In this document: positions 21,656-28,392 of the stretch, one piece after another
How the letters are laid out: each line of letters opens with the position of its first letter
Position numbering within the stretch: position 1 is the first letter of the stretch
NCBI GenBank assembly: GCA_937915785.1
Contig: CALGGY010000170.1
Location: 1 to 28,482, forward strand
Direction of reading: 5' to 3'
Source of the DNA: an uncultured Bacteroidales bacterium
GTDB lineage: Bacteria; Bacteroidota; Bacteroidia; Bacteroidales; P3
Length of the DNA: 28,482 bases
Program-made: the position numbers and the translations under genes
The notes under the pieces: generated by a model
Database searches by the model: none
The model's input: the letters and a program-made list of their open reading frames with translations, nothing else
What the model was told of the DNA's origin: nothing

Positions 21656-21925
21656 TTAGTTAAAATTTTCTGATATATACTTTATAAACTCTTCCTTTGA
21701 CAATGAAAAATATTCATCGTCTACATAAGCATATATATCATTATCCACAGATTCTGCAGAATCATCTCTGTAATCGCCATGCTCATCTATCAATTCGTCA
21801 CTTAATCTTGTAGAAGCAAAAATAACATTTTCCTCGCAGCTATCGGGGTCAAAAATGTTTTCCACCTCGGTGGCAAGGTACTTCCGGCCTTTGTATTCCA
21901 TTTCGAATGTTTCAAGTTTCGACAT
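21656..21925 (-). CDS. Small acidic protein, copy B
   Basis: An 89-residue paralogue of copy A: MSKLETFEMEYKGRKYLATE at the start and EYFSLSKEEFIKYISENF at the end, about 60% identical by eye (53 of 88 aligned). Conserved blocks are EYKGxKYLATEVEN, the FxPDS turn, ASxRLxDxL, and YFSxSKEEFI. It is more AT-rich than copy A except for its first 90 nt, which stay close to copy A at the DNA level. I start it at the ATG at 21925 by analogy with copy A; an ATG at 21931 directly after the upstream stop is also possible. Confidence 0.75.
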   Translation of the reverse strand: MSKLETFEMEYKGRKYLATEVENIFDPDSCEENVIFASTRLSDELIDEHGDYRDDSAESVDNDIYAYVDDEYFSLSKEEFIKYISENFN

Positions 21926-21931
21926 AATCAT

Positions 21932-22138
21932 TCAATTTTCTATAAACGGATAAAATTCTTCTTCCGTGCGAATATCATTATCTTCGAACCACGCTTTAAC
22001 AGAGTCTCTGATTTCGGCAATGATATCGATGTCCCAATCTATTTCCTTGCCGGATGGATTAAGGTTTTGCAACAGCTTAAAAATTGCGTTGTCCACCAAA
22101 TCCTGCCGTTCCATCTGTTTCTGTGTCAGTTCAGTCAT
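21932..22138 (-). CDS. Hypothetical 68-residue protein downstream of kamD
   Basis: An unrecognised acidic, largely helical protein (MTELTQKQMERQDLVDNAIF, then DIDIIAEIRDSVKAWFEDN). I start it at the ATG at 22138: the frame continues upstream to 22192, but that part is translated 7-nt repeat (MYNLQFTIYNLQ). Its stop lies just before the copy B gene, so the two are probably co-translated. Nothing shows a function. Confidence 0.65.
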   Translation of the reverse strand: MTELTQKQMERQDLVDNAIFKLLQNLNPSGKEIDWDIDIIAEIRDSVKAWFEDNDIRTEEEFYPFIEN

Positions 22139-22143
22139 TATAC

Positions 22144-22199
22144 ATTGTAAATTGTAAATTGTAAATTGTAAATTGTACATTGTAAATTGCACATTGTAA
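22144..22199. repeat. Heptanucleotide array of eight units after kamD
   Basis: Eight consecutive 7-nt units of consensus ATTGTAA (variants ATTGTAC and ATTGCAC). It fills the gap between the kamD stop (22202) and the 68-residue gene. The unit differs from the AAACTCC type at 2824 and 6724 but has the same period and the same position next to a stop codon. Confidence 0.9.
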
Positions 22200-22201
22200 A
22201 T

Positions 22202-23758
22202 TTATTTCTTGCCTTTCATCAGGTCGATAAACGGGTTGAAGTAGTTCTCGCCTTTCCCGGTAACGCCGTCCAAACCCTTGCCGCCGTTCTTGGGACGCTT
22301 GACGTTGGCAAATATCCCTTTTTCCAGAGCTGTGAACAGGCCTTCTTTCTGCATGTTCTCGAGCAGTGTGGTGGCGTTGTCGAGTACCTCTTTGGCACGG
22401 TTTTTGATAATGCCGCCGTCCTTGAACTCCACTTCGTCGCCGATGCTTTTCATGTTGCCGAAAATATATTTGGCGTTCTCGATGGAGAGGTAACGGTCGC
22501 TCATAAAGGGGGTGTGTATGGCCTCGGTGGGCATACCCAGCAGCTGCAGCCCCTGGTGTGTCCAGATGCCAATCATGTTGAACAGGGCGTCCTGTATGTG
22601 TCCGCGGAAAATATTGCCGGTCATGAATTTCGTCGGGGGCATGTATTTGAGAGGAGCTTTTGGGAATATCTCCCTAATCATCTGAGCCTGAGCCAGTTCG
22701 TAGAGAAATCCGTTTTCCAGCATGGGGTCCATCTCGAAAGCGTGTCCCAGTCCCATCTGCTCTTCGGGCAAACCGGCAAGCAGTGCCAGCTGCTCGTTGA
22801 TGAGGTCGGAGGCAAGCACGGTGTGGGCTTCCTCGTAGGCGTCGGCGGTGGTAAGGTAGTTGTCCTCGCCGGTGTTGATGATAACGCCTGCAAAGCCGTT
22901 GATTATACGGCTGAAATACTGGTCTATCAGCGTGCGTTGCATGTTTATGTCGCGGAAGAGGATTCCGTAAAGGGCGTCGTTGAGCATCACGTCGAGGCCT
23001 TCCAAAGCTCCCATGGCCGCTATTTCGGGCATGCAAAGTCCGGAGCAGTAGTTGCACAGACGAATGTAGCGGCCAACCTCCTCTCCAACTTCGTCGAGGG
23101 CTTTGCGCATGATACGGAAGTTCTCTTGTGTGGCGAAAGTGCCGCCGAAGCCTTCGGTGGTGGCGCCGTAGGGCACGTAGTCGAGCAGGCTTTGGCCTGT
23201 GGTGCGTATCACGGCAATGATGTCGGCGCCCTGACGCGCTCCGGCCTGCGCCTGAATGACGTCCTCGTAGATATTGCCCGTGGCCACAATAATATAAAGG
23301 TAGGGCTTGGAACCCTCGCCAATGGTTTTGATGTAGTTTTCGCGACGCAGGCGGTTGCCGCGCACACGCTCTATGGTGGCGTTGATTACGGGCTGCAACA
23401 CCTTGTCTATCTCCGACTTGGGGTGTATGGGGAGTTTTGTGATGTCTATCTTTCCTTCCGAAATCTGTTCGGCAATCTGCTGAGGCGAAAGTCCCGTTTC
23501 GGCCATGGCGTTGCCCATAAAGAACATAACGCCCTGCGAGAGCACGCCTTTGCTTTTCAGCTCGTCCACCACCACATTGGGCAGGGGCACCTCGCTTGCG
23601 TCGATACCGTCTATACCCAAGAAACGGCACAGGGTGCGTTCCACGGCCACTGTGGTGTAATTGCCTACAAAATCCTGCACTTGGTCGGCAATTTTCTTGG
23701 CAATGCCGCGTGCATACTCTACTTTCTCAAAATCAAGTCCTACTTTACTTTTCTGCAT
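22202..23758 (-). CDS. kamD: Lysine 5,6-aminomutase, alpha subunit
   Basis: A 518-residue alpha subunit of adenosylcobalamin/PLP-dependent lysine 5,6-aminomutase, which with KamE moves the terminal amino group from C6 to C5. It carries the TIM-barrel substrate and cofactor pocket. Recognisable segments are the N-terminal RTLCRFLGIDGID, the GEGSKPYLYIIVATGNIYEDVIQAQAG region, IAVIRTTGQSLLDYVPYGATTEGFGGTFATQENFRIMRKA, and LLGMPTEAIHTPFMSDRYLS. The length fits the known subunit of about 57 kDa. It has a good promoter (23819-23849) and is the first gene of its transcript. A 7-nt repeat array begins at its stop codon, and its partner gene kamE is separated by seven inserted genes or remnants. Confidence 0.95.
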   Translation of the reverse strand: MQKSKVGLDFEKVEYARGIAKKIADQVQDFVGNYTTVAVERTLCRFLGIDGIDASEVPLPNVVVDELKSKGVLSQGVMFFMGNAMAETGLSPQQIAEQISEGKIDITKLPIHPKSEIDKVLQPVINATIERVRGNRLRRENYIKTIGEGSKPYLYIIVATGNIYEDVIQAQAGARQGADIIAVIRTTGQSLLDYVPYGATTEGFGGTFATQENFRIMRKALDEVGEEVGRYIRLCNYCSGLCMPEIAAMGALEGLDVMLNDALYGILFRDINMQRTLIDQYFSRIINGFAGVIINTGEDNYLTTADAYEEAHTVLASDLINEQLALLAGLPEEQMGLGHAFEMDPMLENGFLYELAQAQMIREIFPKAPLKYMPPTKFMTGNIFRGHIQDALFNMIGIWTHQGLQLLGMPTEAIHTPFMSDRYLSIENAKYIFGNMKSIGDEVEFKDGGIIKNRAKEVLDNATTLLENMQKEGLFTALEKGIFANVKRPKNGGKGLDGVTGKGENYFNPFIDLMKGKK

Positions 23759-23818
23759 TTTATGATATATTATTCCATTAGATATTGTTACACGGTTTTC
23801 GGGCCGTTTTTAAAAGTG

Positions 23819-23849
23819 CAAATATACGAATTTTTTGGCAAACGGCAAA
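23819..23849 (-). promoter_or_regulatory. Bacteroidetes-type promoter for kamD
   Basis: On the minus strand TTTG (23849-23846), a 19-nt spacer and TATATTTG (23826-23819) match the consensus fully. The predicted start near 23812 gives a leader of about 54 nt. It may drive the whole block down to the terminator at 17192. Confidence 0.85.
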
Positions 23850-24100
23850 ATGTTTTTTTGCGTGAACTGTGATGTGTGATGTGAATATGAAAAATGCCAA
23901 CTGCACCCCTTCGAAGATTAACCCGAAAAAGTATTAGTTTTACTTGATTATCCCCCCAAAAAATGTGGTCTTGTCAGAGAATGTGCACAGCAAATCTCTT
24001 TCCACCCATCTACTCTACCAAGAGTTTGTGGGGAGAAGTGTTTGGGATGAGAGTGTGTGAATGTTCACCCCAAACAATATGTTTGGTCGTTTTGAAAACT
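23850..24100. other. Gene-free region upstream of the kamD promoter with repeated GTTTGG/CCAAAC motifs
   Basis: No convincing gene. TGTTTGGG (24039-24046), CCCAAACA (24069-24076) and GTTTGG (24081-24086) allow two mutually exclusive pairings, and GTGA (24057-24060) with TCAC (24065-24068) forms a small inner hairpin. The region lies between the terminator of the 24156-24530 gene and the kamD promoter, so operator sites are as likely as RNA structure. No cobalamin-riboswitch sequence was recognised. Confidence 0.4.
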
Positions 24101-24130
24101 AAAACAGTGAGCCTTCCGGCTCACTGTTTT
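24101..24130. terminator. Perfect hairpin terminator after the small secreted protein gene
   Basis: AAAACAGTGAGCC (24101-24113) pairs perfectly with GGCTCACTGTTTT (24118-24130), a 13-bp stem with a 4-nt loop. It lies 25 nt past the stop of the minus-strand gene at 24156; the terminal A/T pairs supply the T run in either direction. Confidence 0.85.
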
Positions 24131-24155
24131 AGAATTGTGTTTGCGCGATAGTTTA

Positions 24156-24530
24156 TTATAGACAATTGCTGCCAGATATTTTTGTGACTTTTATCGAACT
24201 TGCAGCAGGGTCTTGTCTATAGGGTGACGGGAGTTTTATCTTTATTTGAGTGTCTTGATTGGGCATAGCCCTACCTTTTCCAGCCAGAGACAAGTCATAT
24301 GTACCATAGGCGTTACCTTTCTTTAATTTGGAAATAGACACTTCAACAGTAACATTGGCCGAAATGTCTTTGCTATCATTGGATACCACAACCACTACAG
24401 TTGTCTCATCCTCAAAATAATAGTTCATCACTTCCACATTGTCGTTTTCTCCCGATATTTTGCATACTTGGGCATTGGAAACAGAAAAGAATCCCAGAAA
24501 TGCCAGTAAAATCAATGCTATTTTCTTCAT
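24156..24530 (-). CDS. Small secreted protein of unknown function
   Basis: A 124-residue protein with a clear signal peptide (MKKIALILLAFLGFFSVSNA, cleavage before Q21). The mature part is strand-rich with an Ig-like feel (TTVVVVVSNDSKD, NVTVEVSISKL, YGTYDLSLAG, TQIKIKLPSP, ASSIKVTKISG) and has two cysteines, C23 near the start and C123 near the end, that could form a disulfide. No lipobox is seen. It is monocistronic, with a promoter candidate at 24612-24645 and a hairpin terminator at 24101-24130. Function is unknown. Confidence 0.75.
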   Translation of the reverse strand: MKKIALILLAFLGFFSVSNAQVCKISGENDNVEVMNYYFEDETTVVVVVSNDSKDISANVTVEVSISKLKKGNAYGTYDLSLAGKGRAMPNQDTQIKIKLPSPYRQDPAASSIKVTKISGSNCL

Positions 24531-24857
24531 TTTATTTTCTACCAGTTATATACCATCGGCCCCTCGGTTTTTAAATTTGTTTTTGGTTTATTAAACTAAG
24601 TTTTGAGTTTGCAAAATTACAACACACAACCATTCAATCTGCAAATCCCTGCCCAAGGTTTTGGGCATTTTGCACAAGTAATTAAGCAATCACACAACCA
24701 ACTCCAAATCAGAAATATACAAAGCCAAAACATAAAAAAAATGATAAAACAGATAGCCGTTTGCAACAAAAATCAGGGAAGTGATGTAAAAAAACACTAC
24801 AAATAGCATTTTTTTTTCAAAATTGGACATTTTTTGCAGATATGCCAACCCAAAAAA
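24531..24857. other. AT-rich gene-free gap
   Basis: This 327-nt gap contains the promoter candidate for the small secreted protein gene and otherwise homopolymer-rich sequence. A 67-codon open frame on the plus strand (24603-24806) is rich in Asn/Gln/Lys and has no family look. I see no RNA gene. Confidence 0.5.
24612..24645 (-). promoter_or_regulatory. Candidate promoter for the small secreted protein gene
   Basis: On the minus strand TTTG (24645-24642), a 22-nt spacer and TAATTTTG (24619-24612) match the consensus with a slightly long spacer. The leader would be about 75 nt. Confidence 0.6.
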
Positions 24858-25094
24858 CTATTCACCTTCGCCGCTCCGTTTTTGGTAATTGGCCGGGAAA
24901 TCGGCAAAAAAATCGTGGTTCAACACCTGCGACAGTTTCATAAGCGTCTGTGTGTCAATCCAGTTACGTTCAAAAATATTGTATATGGTGTTGCTGTGGC
25001 AGTGCAGCTGCTTGCTAAGCCAGCCCACGCCAATGCCATGACTTTCCACATGCTGCTTAATGAGGTGTCCAATATGAAATTGATAGTTGTCCAT
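24858..25094 (-). CDS. XRE-like helix-turn-helix protein
   Basis: A 78-residue small DNA-binding protein. I start it at the ATG at 25094 (MDNYQFHIGHLIKQHVE); an upstream start at 25127 would add 11 residues. The pattern IGHLIKQHVESHGIGVGWLSKQLHCHSNTIYNIFERNWIDTQTLMKLSQVLNHDFF fits the short XRE-type regulators common in Bacteroidetes: helix 2 WLSKQL, turn, recognition helix NTIYNIFER, then the conserved DTQTLMKLSQVLNHDFF. It lacks any second domain. Its target is unknown. A long nested hairpin (25156-25287) lies directly upstream and could be its leader or an unrelated element. Confidence 0.8.
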   Translation of the reverse strand: MDNYQFHIGHLIKQHVESHGIGVGWLSKQLHCHSNTIYNIFERNWIDTQTLMKLSQVLNHDFFADFPANYQKRSGEGE

Positions 25095-25155
25095 GTGTGC
25101 CTTTGTTATCTGAAACCTTGGCAACAAAAAAGGCGTTCACCATTCCGTTGCTTAG

Positions 25156-25287
25156 GATTTGTTGTGGTGTCCGCCAAGACCAAATCACACATAAGTAAGT
25201 AATGGTTCACGCCCTAAGGAGTGAACTTCAGTACTTCTTATTCGGTGTGATTGCAATTGTTTGTTTTGGCGGACTTCCAACTTAATC
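25156..25287. other. Long nested inverted-repeat structure
   Basis: Successive stems can be drawn. GTCCGCCAA (25169-25177) pairs with TTGGCGGAC (25266-25274). AATCACAC (25183-25190) pairs with GTGTGATT (25245-25252), ATAAG (25191-25195) with CTTAT (25237-25241), and AAGTA (25197-25201) with TACTT (25232-25236). GTTCAC (25205-25210) pairs with GTGAAC (25221-25226) around a 10-nt loop. Weaker outer pairs are GTTG/CAAC and GATT/AATC. Five nested perfect stems in order are unlikely by chance. A structured RNA, a palindromic mobile element (MITE- or REP-like), or a regulator leader are possible. The rest of the gap to 25543 shows nothing else clear. Confidence 0.8.
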
Positions 25288-25543
25288 ACGAATAAGAGCT
25301 AAAGCTCATTTTGTCTATATTTAATATAACTTATTAATTCACAATTTACTAAATAAAAGTTTTCAACTTCAATATTTGTCGGTTCCTGAAATCATTTTAT
25401 CTCCGCCAAAAAAAACGTCATTTTGTGTTGATAAACTTCATCTGAAACCTTTTTTTTAACGCAATGCTACCGTTTTTATTGTGCAATAGCAGTAATCCTC
25501 ACAAACTCTGATGCAAAAGTATAGGTAAAAGTTGCATAGGCAC

Positions 25544-25606
25544 TAACTTCAAACTCCAAATTCCAAACTCCAAACTCTTATTTACTAATTACTAACTCCT
25601 AACTGT
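25544..25606. repeat. Heptanucleotide array of about nine units at the nfo 3' end
   Basis: Seven-nt units run TAACTTC, AAACTCC, AAATTCC, AAACTCC, AAACTCT, TATTTAC, TAATTAC, TAACTCC, TAACTGT. The array includes the nfo stop codon (25585-25587) and the last few nfo codons. Confidence 0.85.
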
Positions 25607-26436
25607 CTCAGCCACTGTATTTCGGCGGGCCAGCGTGTGGGGTCGGGTGTTTCGAGGATTATGGGCATATTGTCGAAACGGGGGTCGCGCATAAATCGCA
25701 CAAAAAACTCCTTGCCCATCGCGCCCAAGCCGATGCTCTCGTGGCGGTCCACATGGCTGCCGGCGCCTTTCTTGCTGTCGTTGAGGTGGATAGCCCTCAG
25801 ATATTTGAATCCTATCACACTCTCGAACTCGTCCATGACAAAGTGGTAGCCCATTTCGGTGCTGAGGTCGTAGCCGGCGGCGAGGGTGTGGCAGGTGTCG
25901 ATGCACACCCCCACTCTGCTTTTGTCGTCGACACCTTCGATGATGCGGGCTATGTGCTGGAAACGCCAGCCGAGATTAGTGCCTTGTCCGGCGGTGTTTT
26001 CTATCACTGCCGTAACGCCGTGGGTTTGTGCCAAAGCGGCGTTCACCTCGCGGGCTATCTGGTCGAGACAGGCCTCCTCGCCCATGCGGCCGAGGTGGCT
26101 GCCCGGGTGGAAGTTGAGCATACGCAGTCCGAGTTGCTCGGCACGGCGCATCTCGTCGAGGAAAGCGGCGCGCGACTTGGCAAGTGTCTCCTCGTCGGGC
26201 GAGCCGAGGTTGATAAGGTAGCTGTCGTGCGGCAGCACATATTCTGGACTGAAACCGCGGTCGGCAAGCAAAGCCTTGAAACCCGCTATCTCCTGCTCCT
26301 GCAGAGGCTTGCTCACCCATGCGCGCTGGTTGCGGGTGAAAAGGGCAAAAGCGTCGGCACCGATGGCCTCGGCGTTGAGGATGGCGTTGCCCACGCCACC
26401 CGACGCACTTACGTGTGCTCCAATATGTTTCGGCAT
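25585..26436 (-). CDS. nfo: Deoxyribonuclease IV (AP endonuclease)
   Basis: A 283-residue zinc-dependent apurinic/apyrimidinic endonuclease of base-excision repair. I start it at the ATG at 26436 (MPKHIGAHVSASGGVGNAI), where homology begins; a longer frame to 26484 adds unrelated residues. The nine metal ligands of E. coli Nfo are all present, each shifted by one position: H70, H110 (NFHPGSH), E146 (IENTAGQG), D180 and H183 (CIDTCH), H217 (IHLNDS), D230 and H232 (HVDRHE), and E262 (LETP). The C-terminal LGVSN and the stop codon fall in a 7-nt repeat array, so the natural C-terminus may have been altered slightly. Upstream is a -7-like box at 26460-26467. Confidence 0.96.
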   Translation of the reverse strand: MPKHIGAHVSASGGVGNAILNAEAIGADAFALFTRNQRAWVSKPLQEQEIAGFKALLADRGFSPEYVLPHDSYLINLGSPDEETLAKSRAAFLDEMRRAEQLGLRMLNFHPGSHLGRMGEEACLDQIAREVNAALAQTHGVTAVIENTAGQGTNLGWRFQHIARIIEGVDDKSRVGVCIDTCHTLAAGYDLSTEMGYHFVMDEFESVIGFKYLRAIHLNDSKKGAGSHVDRHESIGLGAMGKEFFVRFMRDPRFDNMPIILETPDPTRWPAEIQWLRQLGVSN

Positions 26437-26459
26437 AGTGATAATGGTTTTTGTGGTTG

Positions 26460-26467
26460 CAAAAATA
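26460..26467 (-). promoter_or_regulatory. Candidate -7 element for nfo
   Basis: TATTTTTG on the minus strand matches TAnnTTTG and lies 24-31 nt before the nfo ATG. No TTTG sits at the ideal spacing (the nearest are 7 and 24 nt away), so the match is partial. A block at 26493-26519 resembles the repeats upstream of the AAA+ gene. Confidence 0.45.
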
Positions 26468-26574
26468 CGTTTTTCAAACCACATATAAAAACAAAACTTA
26501 CATTTTTTCCACCATAATATACTCTATTTTTCATTCACCATCCGAAGCTGCTGCGGCGGATTGAGAATCTTCCG

Positions 26575-27864
26575 CTATTTTATTATCTCACCACATGCGT
26601 AGAGAGGGATATTCTTCATCCAACCTTGGTCCGCATAGGGTTTCATGGAAAACCTGATACCCTTCAAATCAGGATGTGAACCAATAAAAGTCCGCAGGGA
26701 TTTTGAATGGACATTCTCCTCCGATTTCACTTCTATCGGCACAATCCAGTTGCCATTTTGCACAACAAAATCAACTTCCACCCTCGAACTGTTGTTCCCG
26801 TAATAAAATATCGGTATTTGCCTGGTTACCAACTGTGTACAAACAAACAGCTCGGTAAAAGCACCCTTATATTCCATGAAAATTTTGTCGCCTATCAGCA
26901 CGTTTTCGGCTGCGACTTGCATCATTGCACCCATAAGTCCCACATCAAGAGTGAACAATTTGAACACATTGTTTTCTTCATAGAAACGCAACGGCATATT
27001 CGGCGTTGTTATCCGGTTCACCTTATAAACCACCCCTGTGTCTATAAGCCATTGAAGCGCTATTTCAAACTGCGATGCCCTTCCGCCGGACTTGATGTCG
27101 GCATACCTGAATTTTTTGTTTTCCTTTGCCAAACTGCGTGGAATACCGTCCCAAATCAGTTTTATTCGTGGCACTTCGCGACTTTCCGCATGTTTCGAAA
27201 AATCGTCGGTATAGCCTTTAAGTATCTGTTGCTGCAGTTGTCGCACGGCCATTGGTCCTTCGCCATTACAGTAAGCCGACACCACACCCGGCATACCTCC
27301 CACATAATAATATTGCCTGAGCAATTCAACATACTGTGTATGAAGAGCGTTTATCACATCCCATCGGGTTTCGCGAAGGGTCTCCGCCATCTGCCTGCTG
27401 TGAACCGCTTCGACAAACTCAGAAAACACCATCGGATAAAGCTGTAGCATATCCACCTTGCCCACGGGAAACGACACCCCGCTGTGGAGGGTTAATCCGA
27501 GTAATGAGCCGGCTACAGCGATATGGTAATCCGGAGCATCCTCGCAAAAATACTTCAATGCAGTGAGTGCACGGGGATATTCCTGTGCCTCGTCGAGAAT
27601 AATAAAGGTATCGTGAGGGGTTATGTCCACACCACTCATTGCGGATAATGCCCTGACAATGCGCGCAACATTAAAATCTGAAAAAACATATTCCAAATTA
27701 TCCGCAAGTTCAAAATTGATATACGCCACTTTGGCATATTCTTGTTTTCCAAACGACTTTAGCAGCCACGTTTTGCCCACCTGCCTTGCGCCGTTCAGAA
27801 TAAGAGGCTTGCGCCTTGCACCTTGCTTCCATTTAAGCAAATCACTGTATAACAATCGTTTCAT
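26575..27864 (-). CDS. AAA+ ATPase with DUF4143 domain
   Basis: A 429-residue predicted ATPase. The N-terminal AAA_14-type domain has Walker A GARQVGKT (25-32), Walker B FIILDEAQE (87-95) and the sensor region AVAGSLLGL. The C-terminal DUF4143 domain contains a nuclease-fold-like stretch with VEVDFVV and, about 15 residues on, PIEVKSE, the spacing of a PD-(D/E)XK site. Such genes occur in many copies in Bacteroidetes genomes; their role is unsettled. It is transcribed alone from a promoter at 27902-27933 that lies within one of two tandem similar blocks (27880-27995). Confidence 0.9.
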   Translation of the reverse strand: MKRLLYSDLLKWKQGARRKPLILNGARQVGKTWLLKSFGKQEYAKVAYINFELADNLEYVFSDFNVARIVRALSAMSGVDITPHDTFIILDEAQEYPRALTALKYFCEDAPDYHIAVAGSLLGLTLHSGVSFPVGKVDMLQLYPMVFSEFVEAVHSRQMAETLRETRWDVINALHTQYVELLRQYYYVGGMPGVVSAYCNGEGPMAVRQLQQQILKGYTDDFSKHAESREVPRIKLIWDGIPRSLAKENKKFRYADIKSGGRASQFEIALQWLIDTGVVYKVNRITTPNMPLRFYEENNVFKLFTLDVGLMGAMMQVAAENVLIGDKIFMEYKGAFTELFVCTQLVTRQIPIFYYGNNSSRVEVDFVVQNGNWIVPIEVKSEENVHSKSLRTFIGSHPDLKGIRFSMKPYADQGWMKNIPLYACGEIIK

Positions 27865-27879
27865 AACAACATTTACATT

Positions 27880-27995
27880 TTTTTTGCACGTATTCGGCTT
27901 GCAAAATTACATTTTTTCTACCATATAACCAAACAAAACTCACATTTTTTTGCACGTACTTCGGCACAAAACTTACACGTTTTCCACCATTAACA
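27880..27995. repeat. Two tandem copies of a roughly 60-nt block upstream of the AAA+ gene
   Basis: Both blocks contain, in order on the minus strand: ATGGTgGAAAA, a TGTAAnTTTTG-like segment, GCCGAA, then TACGTGCAAAAAAA. The gene-proximal copy carries an exact TAATTTTG. A partial copy (26493-26519) lies upstream of nfo, so these sequences recur near both genes. Confidence 0.75.
27902..27933 (-). promoter_or_regulatory. Bacteroidetes-type promoter for the AAA+ ATPase gene
   Basis: On the minus strand TTTG (27933-27930), a 20-nt spacer and TAATTTTG (27909-27902) match the consensus fully. The leader to the ATG at 27864 would be about 30 nt. Confidence 0.75.
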
Positions 27996-28112
27996 GCCGT
28001 AACCAACTATTTTCTGACAATCCTTCAGGGTTCAAATAAATATCATTAGTGACCGATTAAAATGTAGACGAATTGTCCGGTGGCAGCCAAAAGGCATTGA
28101 GAAAAAAGCGTT

Positions 28113-28154
28113 AAGATGAAGAAACTGCCAGTGCCGTTTCGATAGCGAAGCGGA
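28113..28154. repeat. Direct repeat, copy 1 (42 nt), with internal hairpin
   Basis: Matches 28350-28392 in the same orientation except for one missing G. The second half can form a hairpin, CCGTTTCG / CGAAGCGG, with an ATAG loop and one G-U pair. Copies start 237 nt apart. Confidence 0.9.
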
Positions 28155-28349
28155 TAATACGGCGAGCAGCGTTAGGAAGTCGTCACTGTCTGAGCATAGA
28201 AACAACTGTCGCTTTGAACTTCGCAAGCCCTCGTGAGACAGGTACTCCGCACTTAACTTTGACTGCTGTGCTAGTTTGACGACTTTAGCGGAACGCAGTT
28301 GTTTCTTGGCTTTTTTGTCACAGCCTTGAATTTTTGGTTCTTTTGTTTC

Positions 28350-28392
28350 AAGATGAAGAAACTGCCAGTGGCCGTTTCGATAGCGAAGCGGA
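28350..28392. repeat. Direct repeat, copy 2 (43 nt), with internal hairpin
   Basis: Second copy of the element at 28113-28154, differing by one inserted G. It keeps the same hairpin. Confidence 0.9.

Noticed and set aside
23759..24100. Cobalamin riboswitch before kamD
   Set aside because: No B12-box-like sequence or large multi-stem leader was found, and the predicted kamD leader is only about 54 nt.
23963..24151. 62-codon plus-strand frame
   Set aside because: Runs through the perfect terminator hairpin at 24101-24130 and shows no family features.
25161..25281. Integron attC site
   Set aside because: The hairpin size suggested attC, but the outer triplets are in the order GTT...AAC instead of the required AAC...GTT core-site order, and no integrase is present.
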